The notes under the pieces are model-generated. The model searched no databases. It had not been told where the DNA came from and saw only the letters and a list, made by a program, of their open reading frames with translations. A stretch of DNA of 64,000 bases from Galerina marginata (taxonomy: Eukaryota > Basidiomycota > Agaricomycetes > Agaricales > Galerinaceae): NCBI GenBank assembly GCA_023014335.1, contig JAECYW010000039.1:141254-205253 (forward strand). Direction: 5' to 3'. This document shows, one piece after another, positions 10,949 through 21,412 of the stretch (position 1 is its first letter; each line of letters begins with the position of its first letter). A program made the translations under genes and the position numbers.

Positions 10949-12553
10949 ATGTCTGAGTCTTTACAAGATATGCTCGCTAAAGTTCCGGATAGAATTTGGG
11001 CCCAGATTCCTAAAAACATTCCCCGTGGAAGCGACTTCTACAACAACTGGGGTCTCACCTTACTGGACGAAGAGACGAAGTTCGACGACAATCTTACTCG
11101 ACTAGAGGAGGAGGCCAAGCAAGCCAGAGAAGCTGCTGCGAAACAGAGGGAAAAGGAGGACGAGAAAGAACTTCGGAGGCTACGAAGGAACGCTGCCAAT
11201 CGCGATCGCTGCGTCACTGGCAAAAGTAAGCTTCCGGTCGATGGACTTATAGTCAATGACACCGTGACTACTCCGCGTACCTTTCATCCAAAGCCGCCCG
11301 GTAATTATGAATGAATTTACTTTAATCGTAATTTGTACCTTATTTCTCATTGTTTCATCTCAGAGGTCACCCATACCAGATATGGGATGCCTACAGTGTC
11401 GAACGACGTAACGATCCCGAAGCGCATTTCCGGTCCGCACGAAAGAAAAGGCGAGTTCGGGGTGATTTGCAAGCTATTTTGTCATTAATTTCTAGCTAGA
11501 ACCCATATCTAATCCTGGAGCTACCGTCCAAGCTCGCATGATAGATAATCTGGCCGCCGACATCACCTTCACCCATACCAGCTATGGGATGCCTAGAGTG
11601 TCGAACGACGTAACGATCCCGGAGCGCATTTCCGGTCCGCACGAAAGAAAAGGCGAGTTCGGGGTGATCTGCAAACTATTTTGTCATTAACTTCTAGCTA
11701 GAACCCACATCTAATCCTGGCTCCGGAGCTACCGTCCAAGCTCGCATGATAGATAATCTGGCCTCGGACATCACCTGTGGACGCACTGACGCCGCCAACG
11801 CGCGCCTAGAAGAATTACACGACTTGCTGCAGCTTCGCTCACAACAAGTCGAGACTTTAAAGAGTGAGAAATTATTTCTAAAAGGTTTAGTGAACACCGC
11901 TCGTTCCCAGGTTACAGAACTGGCCGATGAGGTTGACAAGATGACCTTCAAGTGGGAGACAGCAAGTTCGGCGCTAGATATTTCATCCAAAAGCCTTGAC
12001 GCTGTCCAACACGAACTTTTAACTGCTGCAAAAAAACGTGAGAGGGACGAGAAAACCATAGATGTACTGCAGCAGGAGATCATTAAATTACGTGAGGTAT
12101 GTTTTCATCAAAGCCTACTTAAGAACCGATAACCCAATGGCCATGGTTTCCTAATAGGAAAGCGAAGTGACAATAAAGACTCAAAAAATTCAAATTGAAG
12201 CATTGCTGGAACGCCATCGTGGCTCACCTCTCAGCGATCATAACCATGAACTTACTGAGCGAGATGGTGGTTATAAGCTCTTATTTTCATCATTCCAATG
12301 CATGAATGTTGATATCGATTTCATTTTAGGTTTACACGCAGAGCGTCCCTCACAAACTGAAGCAATTTCAATCAGTAACAGTTTAGTTGAAACTCTGGAT
12401 GCCAACATCGGTCTATGGTTCTACAGCATAAAAGAGGCTCTCGGGGAAATTGAGGCAGGAAACATAGATAAGTCAATGGCGGTCCTCGTGCAAGTCTTCG
12501 ATGATATGAAAAAAAGGAGGCAGAGTCTAGAAGAGATAGTGGATGCTTTGTAG
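10949..12553 (+). CDS. Coiled-coil partner protein, copy 1 (family IV)
   Basis: Starts M-S-E-S-L-Q-D at 10949. Paralog alignment with 41,434-42,714 supports this start through the shared signature P-(D/x)-x-I-W-x(4)P and P-(R/H)-G-S-D. The first exon (10949-11300) ends in a basic, heptad-like segment. Exons 11364-11450, 11500-11652 and the next from 11702 carry an in-frame internal duplication separated by 49-nt GC-AG introns. Then comes a long coiled coil (about L-E-E-L-H-D-L-L to E-I-I-K-L-R-E) and a final region with S-L-V-E-T-L-D-A-N-I-G and W-F-Y-S-I-K-E-A, ending V-D-A-L. No catalytic motif. Coiled coils in both this and the divergent Zn2Cys6 protein make hetero-oligomerisation plausible, but that is inference. 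The last exon joins at about 12159. Confidence 0.7.
11367..11776 (+). repeat. In-frame tandem exon-intron duplication
   Basis: Two head-to-tail copies, 11367-11568 and 11569-11776, differ by only a handful of bases and a 6-bp insertion. Each contains the end of one exon, a complete 49-nt intron starting GCGAG and ending TAGCTAG, and the start of the next exon. The period in exonic sequence is 153 nt, so the duplication adds 51 codons without breaking the frame. The high similarity indicates a recent event. Confidence 0.85.
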
Positions 12554-12997
12554 TTTTCTCTTGCGTCGTGCAATTACATCTCTAGGTTGTTGACACTCAA
12601 AAAACGGGAGTATCGATAGCTGATGACAAACGTACCTTTCGCACCATATCAGTCAAACTTTCAAAACCTACATGTCCGCGCATACATATTTTGCATGCAG
12701 ATATCATTAGGTAGGCCTTCATTCCCAGTGAAAGTCGGTCACGCGCTGGTCTGGGATTATCTGAGCTCAGCCGAGCGTGCAGATAACCTCCGAAAATTTC
12801 CCTGTGCAGATTTTTTTCGGAGCATATCTGCGTGATTTTTGCAGAATATCTTGAGCTCATCTGCTTGTATCGGTGAATATCGGTGAATAAATGAGGTAAG
12901 ATGGGTATATTGCACGGTTTACTACTACATTGATCCTGTAAATAATCCCCTTTGCGAACCCGTTTCTCCGTACAATATCAGCAAATCGGATAGAAAG
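12554..12997. other. Intergenic
   Basis: Nothing supported. Short frames on both strands lack motifs. It separates the 3' end of the coiled-coil gene from the 3' end of the minus-strand secreted-peptide candidate. Confidence 0.4.
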
Positions 12998-13276
12998 CTA
13001 TAGGGCAACGGCGCCGCGGCAACGCAGATCCTTGCAATCGGCGAGGTGAGACTCTGCAGTTTCAGAATTAGAGTTGAAAACATAAAGAGAGGAATTCTTG
13101 GACTTACGAAGCATTGGACACCCGACTACGGCGAACGAAGCGCATATAGTCGGCATTTTGACATTGAAACGCTCTGTAAATATGATTAGCACCTGTGGAG
13201 AGGACGCTGGATGCCCCTTACGTTTATGCTGATTTCCAACAACTAGAGGTACGAGAACCAAGAAACGAGTTAGCAT
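12998..13276 (-). CDS. Candidate small secreted Cys-containing peptide
   Basis: Spliced model of three exons. ATG at 13274-13276 opens M-L-T-R-F-L-V-L-V-P-L-V-V-G, a signal-peptide-like hydrophobic start. Two introns (GTAAGG...TTTACAG and GTAAGTCC...CTGCAG, about 50 nt each) join in phase to give a product of about 58 residues. It has four cysteines in its C-terminal half and stops at TAG 12998. The unspliced frame is also open for 92 residues, so the introns are a judgement. Short cysteine-containing secreted peptides are common in fungi; no specific role is implied. It could instead be the 3' end of a gene that starts near 13.47 kb. Confidence 0.35.
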   Translation of the reverse strand: MLTRFLVLVPLVVGNQHKRKGHPASSPQVLIIFTERFNVKMPTICASFAVVGCPMLRKSKNSSLYVFNSNSETAESHLADCKDLRCRGAVAL

Positions 13277-13598
13277 AGAATGAATATAACAGGCTTATAA
13301 GTACAGTCACCTGTTTCCCTTAACCACCGTCCCTCAATCTAATCCTTCGATCCTAGACATCTAGATAAGGTTAATCTTGCGAGTGGGCGAGAGGAAGGGG
13401 AAGAATGACTTAAGTATCCTTTGACGGGGTGTTTGGAGTCAGGACTGCATGCATCGTCTTCAGGAAATGCATGAAAGCAAGATGGATGCGGGTGGCGGCG
13501 GCGGCGGCGAGCGCTGATTCGGACAAGAGGGGAGATGGTCAGAGGAGGTGGTGGGGGGAAGAAAGAAAGAAAGGGATGGTGAACCTAGAGTTCGTCGC

Positions 13599-13607
13599 TT
13601 TATATAA
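13599..13607 (-). promoter_or_regulatory. TATA box with CT-rich start region (minus strand)
   Basis: The minus strand reads TTATATAAAG, followed within 30-60 bp by a long pyrimidine tract (CCCTTTCTTTCTTTCTTCCCC) and then an ATG in ATGCATTTCCTG near 13471. This layout is typical of a strongly expressed fungal promoter. The first frame is short, so an intron would be needed to reach the peptide exons at 13276. Confidence 0.4.
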
Positions 13608-13669
13608 GATGACAGGCGAGAGTCGACCGACCCTAAGATCAGCGAACTCGAGAAGCCAGAAATGGTTTT

Positions 13670-15246
13670 GATGACATCTTTGAAGCGAATTTCAAACTCA
13701 GATGGTTGTCCAGCTCTGGGTCGGGCTGCAAAAGCACAGAATCGCACAGAGTCGCAGTCACGCACAGATGAGCGCATAAATTGTCCCGTCGTGCAGACTT
13801 GCTCAGACAAGCCCATGACCGACTTCCACTGGGCTTCATTACCCAGTGATCAATTTCCTCATTCTCTTCGGCGTGATTGGCGCAAATTCTAATTTGAGCT
13901 GGCGACTCGCTGCTAGTGAGGAAACAACTGCCGCAGACATCTAGCGCATAGCTTCCTTGTAAAACGTACCTCCTGGAAGATCTAGAAGTGAGGAAACTGA
14001 TCGAGACCGTCCATCGCCTGCACATGCCTCTTGACGTCAGGTTCTTATTGGAAAAAAATAGAATAAATCTTCGCTAGCTACTTATATATAAAAAACCCAG
14101 GTCGTACATCGCGATCGCCAGCAGTAGTAAGTATCATCAAAGGAAGTCAAGAAAAGGCCATGGAGAATGAGGGTAAGATCAGGAGGGAAGCAGGTTTGGA
14201 AAGTAAAGTGACTGCAGTATGGTTAACAATAGATGCGCTGGATCTGATCGCGCTAGATTATATAATTATAAGATGAGGAAGGTGGTGGTAATTATAAAGT
14301 GATTGCAGTACGACCAATATAAAATGCGCCGAATAGAATCGCGCTAATTCAGATGTACAGTTCTGTACCCAGAAGTGGACCGATCCTGGCTTCTAGTCCA
14401 AATTTTAAGTCCTGTCGGGTTATATAAATTATTTCGTAATCTAGATCTACAGTACATAAAGCAGTCTACTTTTGTATGCAGTCCCCATCCGTCTGCCCTC
14501 CCGTCACAGAGGCCATGGCCAACCGGACAATCCTTGCTTTCCGTATCCCCACCTGTTCTCGAGATGATCAAGCGCGTGCAGATTTGATCTCAACACAAAG
14601 TGCAAATATGAATAAGTCATCTAGATCTATTCTGAGTCAAGGTCTAATAGAAGCGGAGACTAATGTCGTCTCTCCTTAAGCGGTGTTATAATTAGTGCTA
14701 GCAACTCTATGGCTCGCTTTTGGCTCCCATGGACCGATGCTACCTTCTTTTCCCCCTTTGTCTATAATCGGAACGAGCCGAACCCCCAATATTATAATCA
14801 ATCCATTCCCTCACAATCACCGCTTACTCCGCGATCGCTACATGTAGGCATATACATGTACCTATAGAGCACAGTCACACCGCCAGGTGACGACGGAGGG
14901 TCTTGCCATATAATTACGTGGCAGCAAATTTTAACTCATACTAACCCTGAATTGTACAATGGGGATACACTCTGATCGTAGGGCATAGAATGCGATATCG
15001 ATCGGCAGATGTTCGTATGGTCAGACTCTTTTCGCATGATCATGAGTGTTCACAGCCAGGATCTTAGGATAAATTATTGGACCTTTATAAAATCTCCTTC
15101 GTACGCGTATACATGTGAGGCAAAATTTATCGGACAGTCGTTACTTGCGGCCATCTCGTAGAAGTATAGAGGCAAACTAAGTAAGTGCCATTAATGGACA
15201 GGCAGCAATAAAATAAAAGGTTTCCATTTACTAGAGTTGCTCCAAA
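13670..15246. other. Intergenic with minor repeats
   Basis: No convincing gene. A TATATATAAAAAA element (about 14081) precedes a 38-codon frame from the ATG at 14160, which is too weak to call. Minus-strand frames around 13.6-14.0 kb lack motifs. Palindromes include CATGTACATG-type runs near 14845 and TCTAGATCTA near 14444 and 14620. Confidence 0.4.
14196..14340 (+). repeat. Degenerate tandem repeat
   Basis: Two neighbouring segments resemble each other: AAGTGACTGCAGTATGG near 14206 and AAGTGATTGCAGTACGACC near 14298, each followed by AATA..ATGCGC(T/C)G and ATCGCGCTA. The period is about 92 bp. Confidence 0.4.
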
Positions 15247-15570
15247 ATGCTCGAAATGCCGCCATACGCGAGAGCAGTAATTCAAGAACATCCTGGGCGG
15301 CCCCTTATCGTCTACACTTTGGCAGAGTCGTGCACGGATTTTCACCAGAAGTACATCGAAATCACCGGGGCAAAACCAGGCCATCTTCATTTTCACCTAA
15401 ATATCAAAGAAGGACGATTGCAACTTTGGATCTTTGCAAAATATGGCTGGGATGAGATATATATTACCCGTTTTTGGCGAGGCTCGGACGATTTCACAGT
15501 ACAGGATATAATTAAGAATGGTACATGGATAAAACTTGCGGAAAATTACAGACGAGATCCAGAGGAGTAG
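15247..15570 (+). CDS. Short family II GHxHxH protein
   Basis: Intronless frame of 107 residues starting M-L-E-M-P-P-Y-A. It carries the family II core P-G-H-L-H-F-H at about residues 44-50, then L-Q-L-W-I-F at 58-63 and Y-G-W-D-E-I. It matches the C-terminal domain of the larger genes at 6.4, 21.4, 35.2 and 52.2 kb but lacks their disordered N-terminal exons and the R-H-P / N-S-W-x-P-N tail seen in two of them. It may be a complete small member or the last exon of a longer gene; a T-T-T-A-C-T-A-G acceptor-like site lies just upstream near 15233. It sits about 130 bp before the transposase gene on the same strand. Confidence 0.5.
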   Translation: MLEMPPYARAVIQEHPGRPLIVYTLAESCTDFHQKYIEITGAKPGHLHFHLNIKEGRLQLWIFAKYGWDEIYITRFWRGSDDFTVQDIIKNGTWIKLAENYRRDPEE

Positions 15571-15703
15571 CTATAGGGAGGGTGAATGCAGCCATTTTTA
15601 TTCCGGGAATTCAAAGCCGGTCGCAAAGTTGTGATCATAGTTAGCTTCTTCCCAGCTTCACACAACTACTTAACAATTGCAAGCTTAACGCTGTAACCCT
15701 GAT

Positions 15704-18700
15704 ATGACATCCCAAAACACAAGAGTAAGCAGTGGTGATGGTATTGGCTCTGCTAGCTCTCGGCGACAAGTCTACCTTTGCACATGCCAATCTTACTGCG
15801 ACGGAGGGCAATGGGTCCCGAGAGCAACAAGAAGTAATCACCGCAGAGATGAAGAAAGGTCTTATCGAAACGCTAGATTAACACATTCCAACCATACACA
15901 TTCCAGCCATCTACCTCCAAGCCGTCCACATTCCAATCATTCACATTCCAACCATCCAGTGTCCACGGCGCTGCCGCCCACAATAGTCGGCCAGACGATT
16001 TCTTTATCTGCTGATCCTCATGCGGACCAAATTAAAATTAAATTTCGCCACCTCATGGACGAGATGGAATGGCTCAGAGACATTCCAATTGTGTCGCTTT
16101 CGGCTCCTCTGGATTTCCGTCATCAACCACTGGCCCATGGCGTCTACAGGTGGCCATCGGATCAGAATATGGTTCGCCCAAATGAGGGTTTCTATGCCCT
16201 TCATGACCACCGGTTACCAAACAAGGCGTTCCTTTGGGCAGAGGAACGATATTGTTCGATTTTACGATACCTCAAATTGAAGAAAGGATTTATGGGGGCT
16301 CAAGACTTGATAGATACGGCCATGGATGGACTTCTTCGACTCACCAAGTTAAAGGAGAGCTCATGGAATCAGCAGCGGATTGGTAGCAGAGGACGACCAC
16401 TAGAGCAAACCCGAGTCCAGAATACCGGTACGTTGAATGGCTCATTGCAATTATTTTTTTTGATTTGCTCCAGAGCCGTATTTTCTGCGATCATACCCGG
16501 CCAATCCCACCGTCAGAGCAGCCTGCCTAATGTCAGTTGTACTGGAGAATCTATTTTTTGTACCCCGGCGAGCGCTTCGTACCCAACTCAGCGGAATCCG
16601 AGCTCTATTGCGGCAGAGTGGTGTATCTGAGGACGTTATTTCGTCGATTCCGAAAGATCCGCGAACATGCTCGTCGTATTTTGATCTGGACCCCACCTCG
16701 CTTCATTTCATATCCTGTCCACGTTGCCACAAACTCTATCCTTATGATCCTCTTGAACAAGCGCCTCCGCTTTTGACATGTGCCAATAGGCGAGCACCGG
16801 AGAGTCAACCCTGTGGGGAAGCGCTTTGGACCACCCGACAAGTCACGGGGGAAACAACAAGGCATTTTCCTCGTAAAAGGTATCAGCACCAAACTCTCAA
16901 ATCGTGGCTTGGCCGTTTATTATGCCGTCCAGGCATGGAAACCCTTATTGACGGACGACCGCATGTCTCCGGTGATGTTCCTCCAGATGTCATCGATGAT
17001 ATATGGCAATCCAGCATCATCATAAATTTGAAGGACCATGAGGGAAATAAATTTTATCCAGGCCCAGAGGGCGAAGGAAGGCTTATTTTTGGTCTTTCCG
17101 TCGACGGTTTTAATCCATTCGGAAACAAGACCGCCAGACAAAGCGCCTCATCAACCGGGATCTGGTTGGTGTTATTGAACTTACCATGGCACTTGCGCTA
17201 CCTTCCCGAAAATATTTATCTCGCAGGTGTTATTCCTGGAGTGAATAAACCCTCACTTGATGAAATCAACGACTACATTCAGCTTGTTGTCGATGAATTT
17301 CTCGAATTTTGGGACCCCGGAGTGTACTATTCGCGAACCTGCAAGTACGAGTTGGGAAGGTTAATTCGCGCAATGCTCGTCCCAATTATCTGCGACATGC
17401 CGGCCGTGCGCCAGATCATAGGCTACGCCAGTGGATCTACGGCGCACTACTTCTGCATGCACTGCGATCTCGATATTGACGATATTGAAATCCTTGACCG
17501 TCGGGAGTGGCCTCTCAAGGACCTTCATGACGTCCGTTCCTTCGCGGAGCTGTGGAAAAATGCCAAAAGTGTTCGTCATCGCGAATCAATTTTTAATGCC
17601 TTTGGTTGGAGATGGTCACCACTATTTGACCTAAAATACTTCGACCCATTGTCGTATCCGGTCGTCGAATCGATGCACGCGCTCGATCTCAATGCTTTGC
17701 AAAATCATTGCAGGGATTTATTTCGTATCGACCTTTCCAAGCCCGGCGGAGGTGGAACCTCTACACACGTACTCAAAAAAGAGCCTTTGACAAAGGACAA
17801 GAAGAAGCTCCTGGATTGTTTGGACCTTGTTCGAAGCAATGACTATTCTCTGGTCTATGATCTCGTCGATCTCCATAGAAAGGTCCTGTACACATTCTGT
17901 GTTCTGTACGACATCAAACAAGATGGGCACAATCTCATCCTCGGTTCCAGATGGAGGCTCGCACAAAATATTACAACATGGGTATGTTCGCGTAAAAGTC
18001 TAACATTTGGTTAAATGCTTATATTTGGCGAAGCGCCATCGTTTAGGGGATCCCAGTTTATTGGACAACCTTCCTCCATATCCTATAGACGCGATTCAAG
18101 AAAGAGAAACAGGACTTATTGATATAGAAGAACGGCCCATCGAAGATGAAGTGGAAGTTGAGGACGTCAGTGGGGATGAGTCTGACATAGATGAAGATCC
18201 TCAGGATGATCAGGATAGCTATAATGACGACGATGAACTCGACGAAGTTGTTCTTCCAGGACTCGCGGACCTCCCGCAAAACGCGCGATCTCTCGCCCTA
18301 CGTGTGATGGAACACCTTATAGCGCCAGAAAACCAATTGGTGCGACGAGAACGCGCATTCAAGCGATCAACCGCTCGGATCTACCGCGTGATTTTCGAAG
18401 AGCTCGACATTCCGGTAGATGCTAAATTACAAAAATCGGCTTTGCATCGCCTCCTCCTCACTTTGGTAGGCTCGCGCTCTGTTATAAAATACTGGCAGGT
18501 GATAAACTGAAAAACCAGATTGATCAGCATCCGGAACAGCGGATGAAAATTCAGAGACTAATTACCTCTGAGACGTCCGTTGAAGTCGATGCGGTGCTTG
18601 GAAAGGACGTAATGGAGCAGGTCTGGTCGGACATGACTCGAACACAGCTGCCGAGCTGGATTACTCCTGCTCCACCAAACTGGGGTACCACAAAACGAGG

Positions 18701-19864
18701 AAAATTAAGTGCCAACAACTGGAGAGTGGTTTGCACCATCCACCTACCAATCACTCTAATCTGGATATGGAAAGACGAGACTGGACGCAAGAGAGACCTC
18801 CTGGACAATTTCATGCACCTGGTCTCGGCCGTAAGAATTGCTAATATGCGAGTATCGTCTCCCTCCCAGATAGAACATTACGAAGCTTTGATGGGGCTGT
18901 ACCTAGCTGAAATTCGGCTTCTCTTTCCGCATGAGAGACTTACAACCAGCCAGCATGCAGCACTACATATCGGCGACATGCTTAGGCGCTTTGGACCGAG
19001 TCATTCCCACTCAGCACCTTACTATGAAAGGTACATTGCCTTCTTCCACAGAATGAATCATAACAGACAAATCGGTAAGCCATGTGTATGTATGACTTTA
19101 TGTCATTTATTTATACTAGACTTGCATTACAGGTCAACTTGAGAGCACGCTGTTCAGAACCTCGGCCAGAAACGCCAATGTGCGCTCGTTGCTCGCGGAT
19201 GACCCAAGTAGCCGTGAAGCAGTGGGCGAAATGCTTCAGACCATGCAATCCATCGAGTTGGAGGATCTACGGGGCTACCAGCTTGTGGAGGACCTCAACA
19301 CCCGTTCTTTCGGGGAAACCAGGGAGATGACACTTGACCCTGAGCATTTCGAAATGCTTAGCAGACTCCAGAACGACAAGGGTCTGCCTCCTGGTATAAA
19401 CAGAGTTGCGTCCGTTAATCGAGTCGTCTTTCGGGGCATGTCTTATGGAACCTTTCAATCGTCACACTTTAAAGATAGCGCGATTATTTTCCAAACACAG
19501 CTGGGGAGTGTCGTCAACACACATGCTGGCGTCATTGATATCATCTTTCGACATTGGTCAGATTCTACCCTCCCAGCTGAATCTGTGCCTTTGTATGCCG
19601 CCGTCCGGGAGTATCACCGGGTGATCAGAAGCGACCTCGTCGATCCATATATTCCGTATGGCTTTGCAGCTGGTTACCTTTGTGAAGCCACCACAGGGCA
19701 GGTCCATATAGTGGAGTTCTCTCAGATAGTCTCTCATTGTATTCTAACAATATTTCCTGATGTCAAGCTTGTTCACGTCTTACCAATCGATATGGTAAGT
19801 GCATTTACAATTCACATTAAGACCACTGCTGATTGTAAAACTTTAGGCAATGACTTCTTTTTAA
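15704..19864 (+). mobile_element. CACTA-type (Tnp2-like) transposase gene, intact
   Basis: Six-exon transposase of about 1,200 residues with no internal stop or frameshift in the spliced model. The N terminus has the basidiomycete CACTA signature C-T-C-x2-Y-C-D-G-G and R-A-T-R-S-N-H. The core has L-S-V-D-G-F-N-P-F-G (probable first catalytic Asp), Y-L-A-G-V-I-P-G-V-N-K-P-S-L, C-D-M-P-A-V-R-Q, F-C-M-H-C and V-V-E-S-M-H, where relatives I remember have V-D-S-M-H. An acidic linker (about 18,140-18,240) and a C-terminal domain follow. Introns: 16428-16473, 17982-18033, 18466-18518, about 19076-19133, about 19796-19846. Stop TAA at 19862-19864. Such enzymes cut and paste elements with CACTA ends. 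I did not find a matching CACTA...TAGTG pair around the gene, so element borders are unknown. Confidence 0.85.
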
Positions 19865-21412
19865 ATCGTTATACGAGACGCAAGACAGGCTTATTCGAAT
19901 AAGAAGAAGGCATTGCGATTAAAATGAACCACTCTTAGTTGTACACTTGTATGGTCTCTCCATGTTCCGAACAGGCTCGTTACTAGTCTCTCTTGATTAT
20001 GACCACAACGCCTTAAGCTTGAAGCTTGCGATCCCCAACACTGTCTGCGTTTCTTACCCATGGACATGTCGCAACATGTACATGTACCTGCCCTTGTGAT
20101 TAGCTATTCGTCCCCTGTTTCCTCCAAACGGTCTCAGAACGAAGCTACCGGTGCTAATGGACGGATGAATTTTTCCCCGTGGGTGCTTGGTGTTAAAATT
20201 GCACACTGGCATAAACATGAGATCTATAGCTAAATTTAGACTGGAGATTTCTTGACCGTACGCGTTGTGGTCATTGCAAGCTGGACCGCTGCTAAATCAT
20301 TTACCAGGAGCCTTTAAATTACACATACAGCATCCAATAATATCAATTCGAATTCTATTCCAAATACTGGTAGTGCGGCTGAAATTTTGAAACATGTCAA
20401 TGCGAAATCGGCGGCATACCCACTAAACCCCTATATCCCCTGTATTCTCTGATTCCTCGCGGCGTTTTTTCCCTATATCTATAGTTTAAGTAGCCTTCTT
20501 TCTCCAATCGAAAGGCAACACCGATGGCTTCTTTATACTTGTAGACACGGAGTAACAACAAGTTTCTTCTCGGTTTGAATTCCTGTCACATACGTATACT
20601 GAGGTCTAGATCTAGACCTTCCTCTAATCGCTTAATTTTGAGCATCATGATCATGCGTACTTCGTACACTCCGAAACGTGTCGAGTGAATTATGAATTCC
20701 CAGACATGACGGTTCCCTCAAAATAAGGGAACCATCATGATCAAATATCCTCCTATAGCTAACGGAGGCGTTATTGATTGCGGGTAGAAACCCTTCGAAT
20801 ACATCTTTAAATTTGCTGCGTGTTCGGCGTGTGATCGAACCCTGAGTGCTTAGCCTGAAAAGGAAAAAACACGATGTCAAAGCGCGTGAGCCATGGTATT
20901 AGTGGTCCACAGTAAATGCGGGCCGTCTCCCGCAAATGGTCATGGGAGATCGCCCGCCAGGTAACCGGGATAGAAGAGCAGCAGTCTTATAATTATTAAG
21001 ACCGATCATGCGAGTTATTCCGCGTATTCGAATTCGTAGTCGACATGATCTATTAGGACGTGTACTTCTACGGATTGTAAAATGTAGAAACCTCGAAACA
21101 GTTGCGTCCTTGAGGCCTCGTGTTTACATCGGTAAGAACCTGTACAGGTGACTTTACAGGCCTCTGAACCTTTTTTTTTACACGGCACATACAATAGTTA
21201 GGCTTGTCGCCCGTATGCCATGCTAGTAGAGATTTAGTACTCCTAACATTGCAGTAATCTCGCGACTCGAATACTGAAAGTTGCGCTAACGTGGCCAACA
21301 ACTGCGGATGCCCGATTTTATTATTGAATTCGAAGGCAATAACTGCAGGAATTTGTGACGGCAGTATAACTTCGTCCGACTCCCCGAGTGCAGCTAGCGT
21401 TAACATCGTAAA
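19865..21412. other. Intergenic
   Basis: No gene supported. An 82-codon frame at 20632-20880(-) and a 112-codon frame at 21068-21406(-) lack relatives here. The latter directly follows the 3' end of the family II gene and may be part of its 3' region. Several palindromes occur, including ACATGTACATGT near 20073 and the 18-bp palindrome listed separately. Confidence 0.4.
20602..20619. repeat. Perfect 18-bp palindrome
   Basis: AGGTCTAGATCTAGACCT reads the same on both strands. It is the longest of the many CTAGATCTAG-centred palindromes noted in non-coding parts of this window. Confidence 0.8.
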
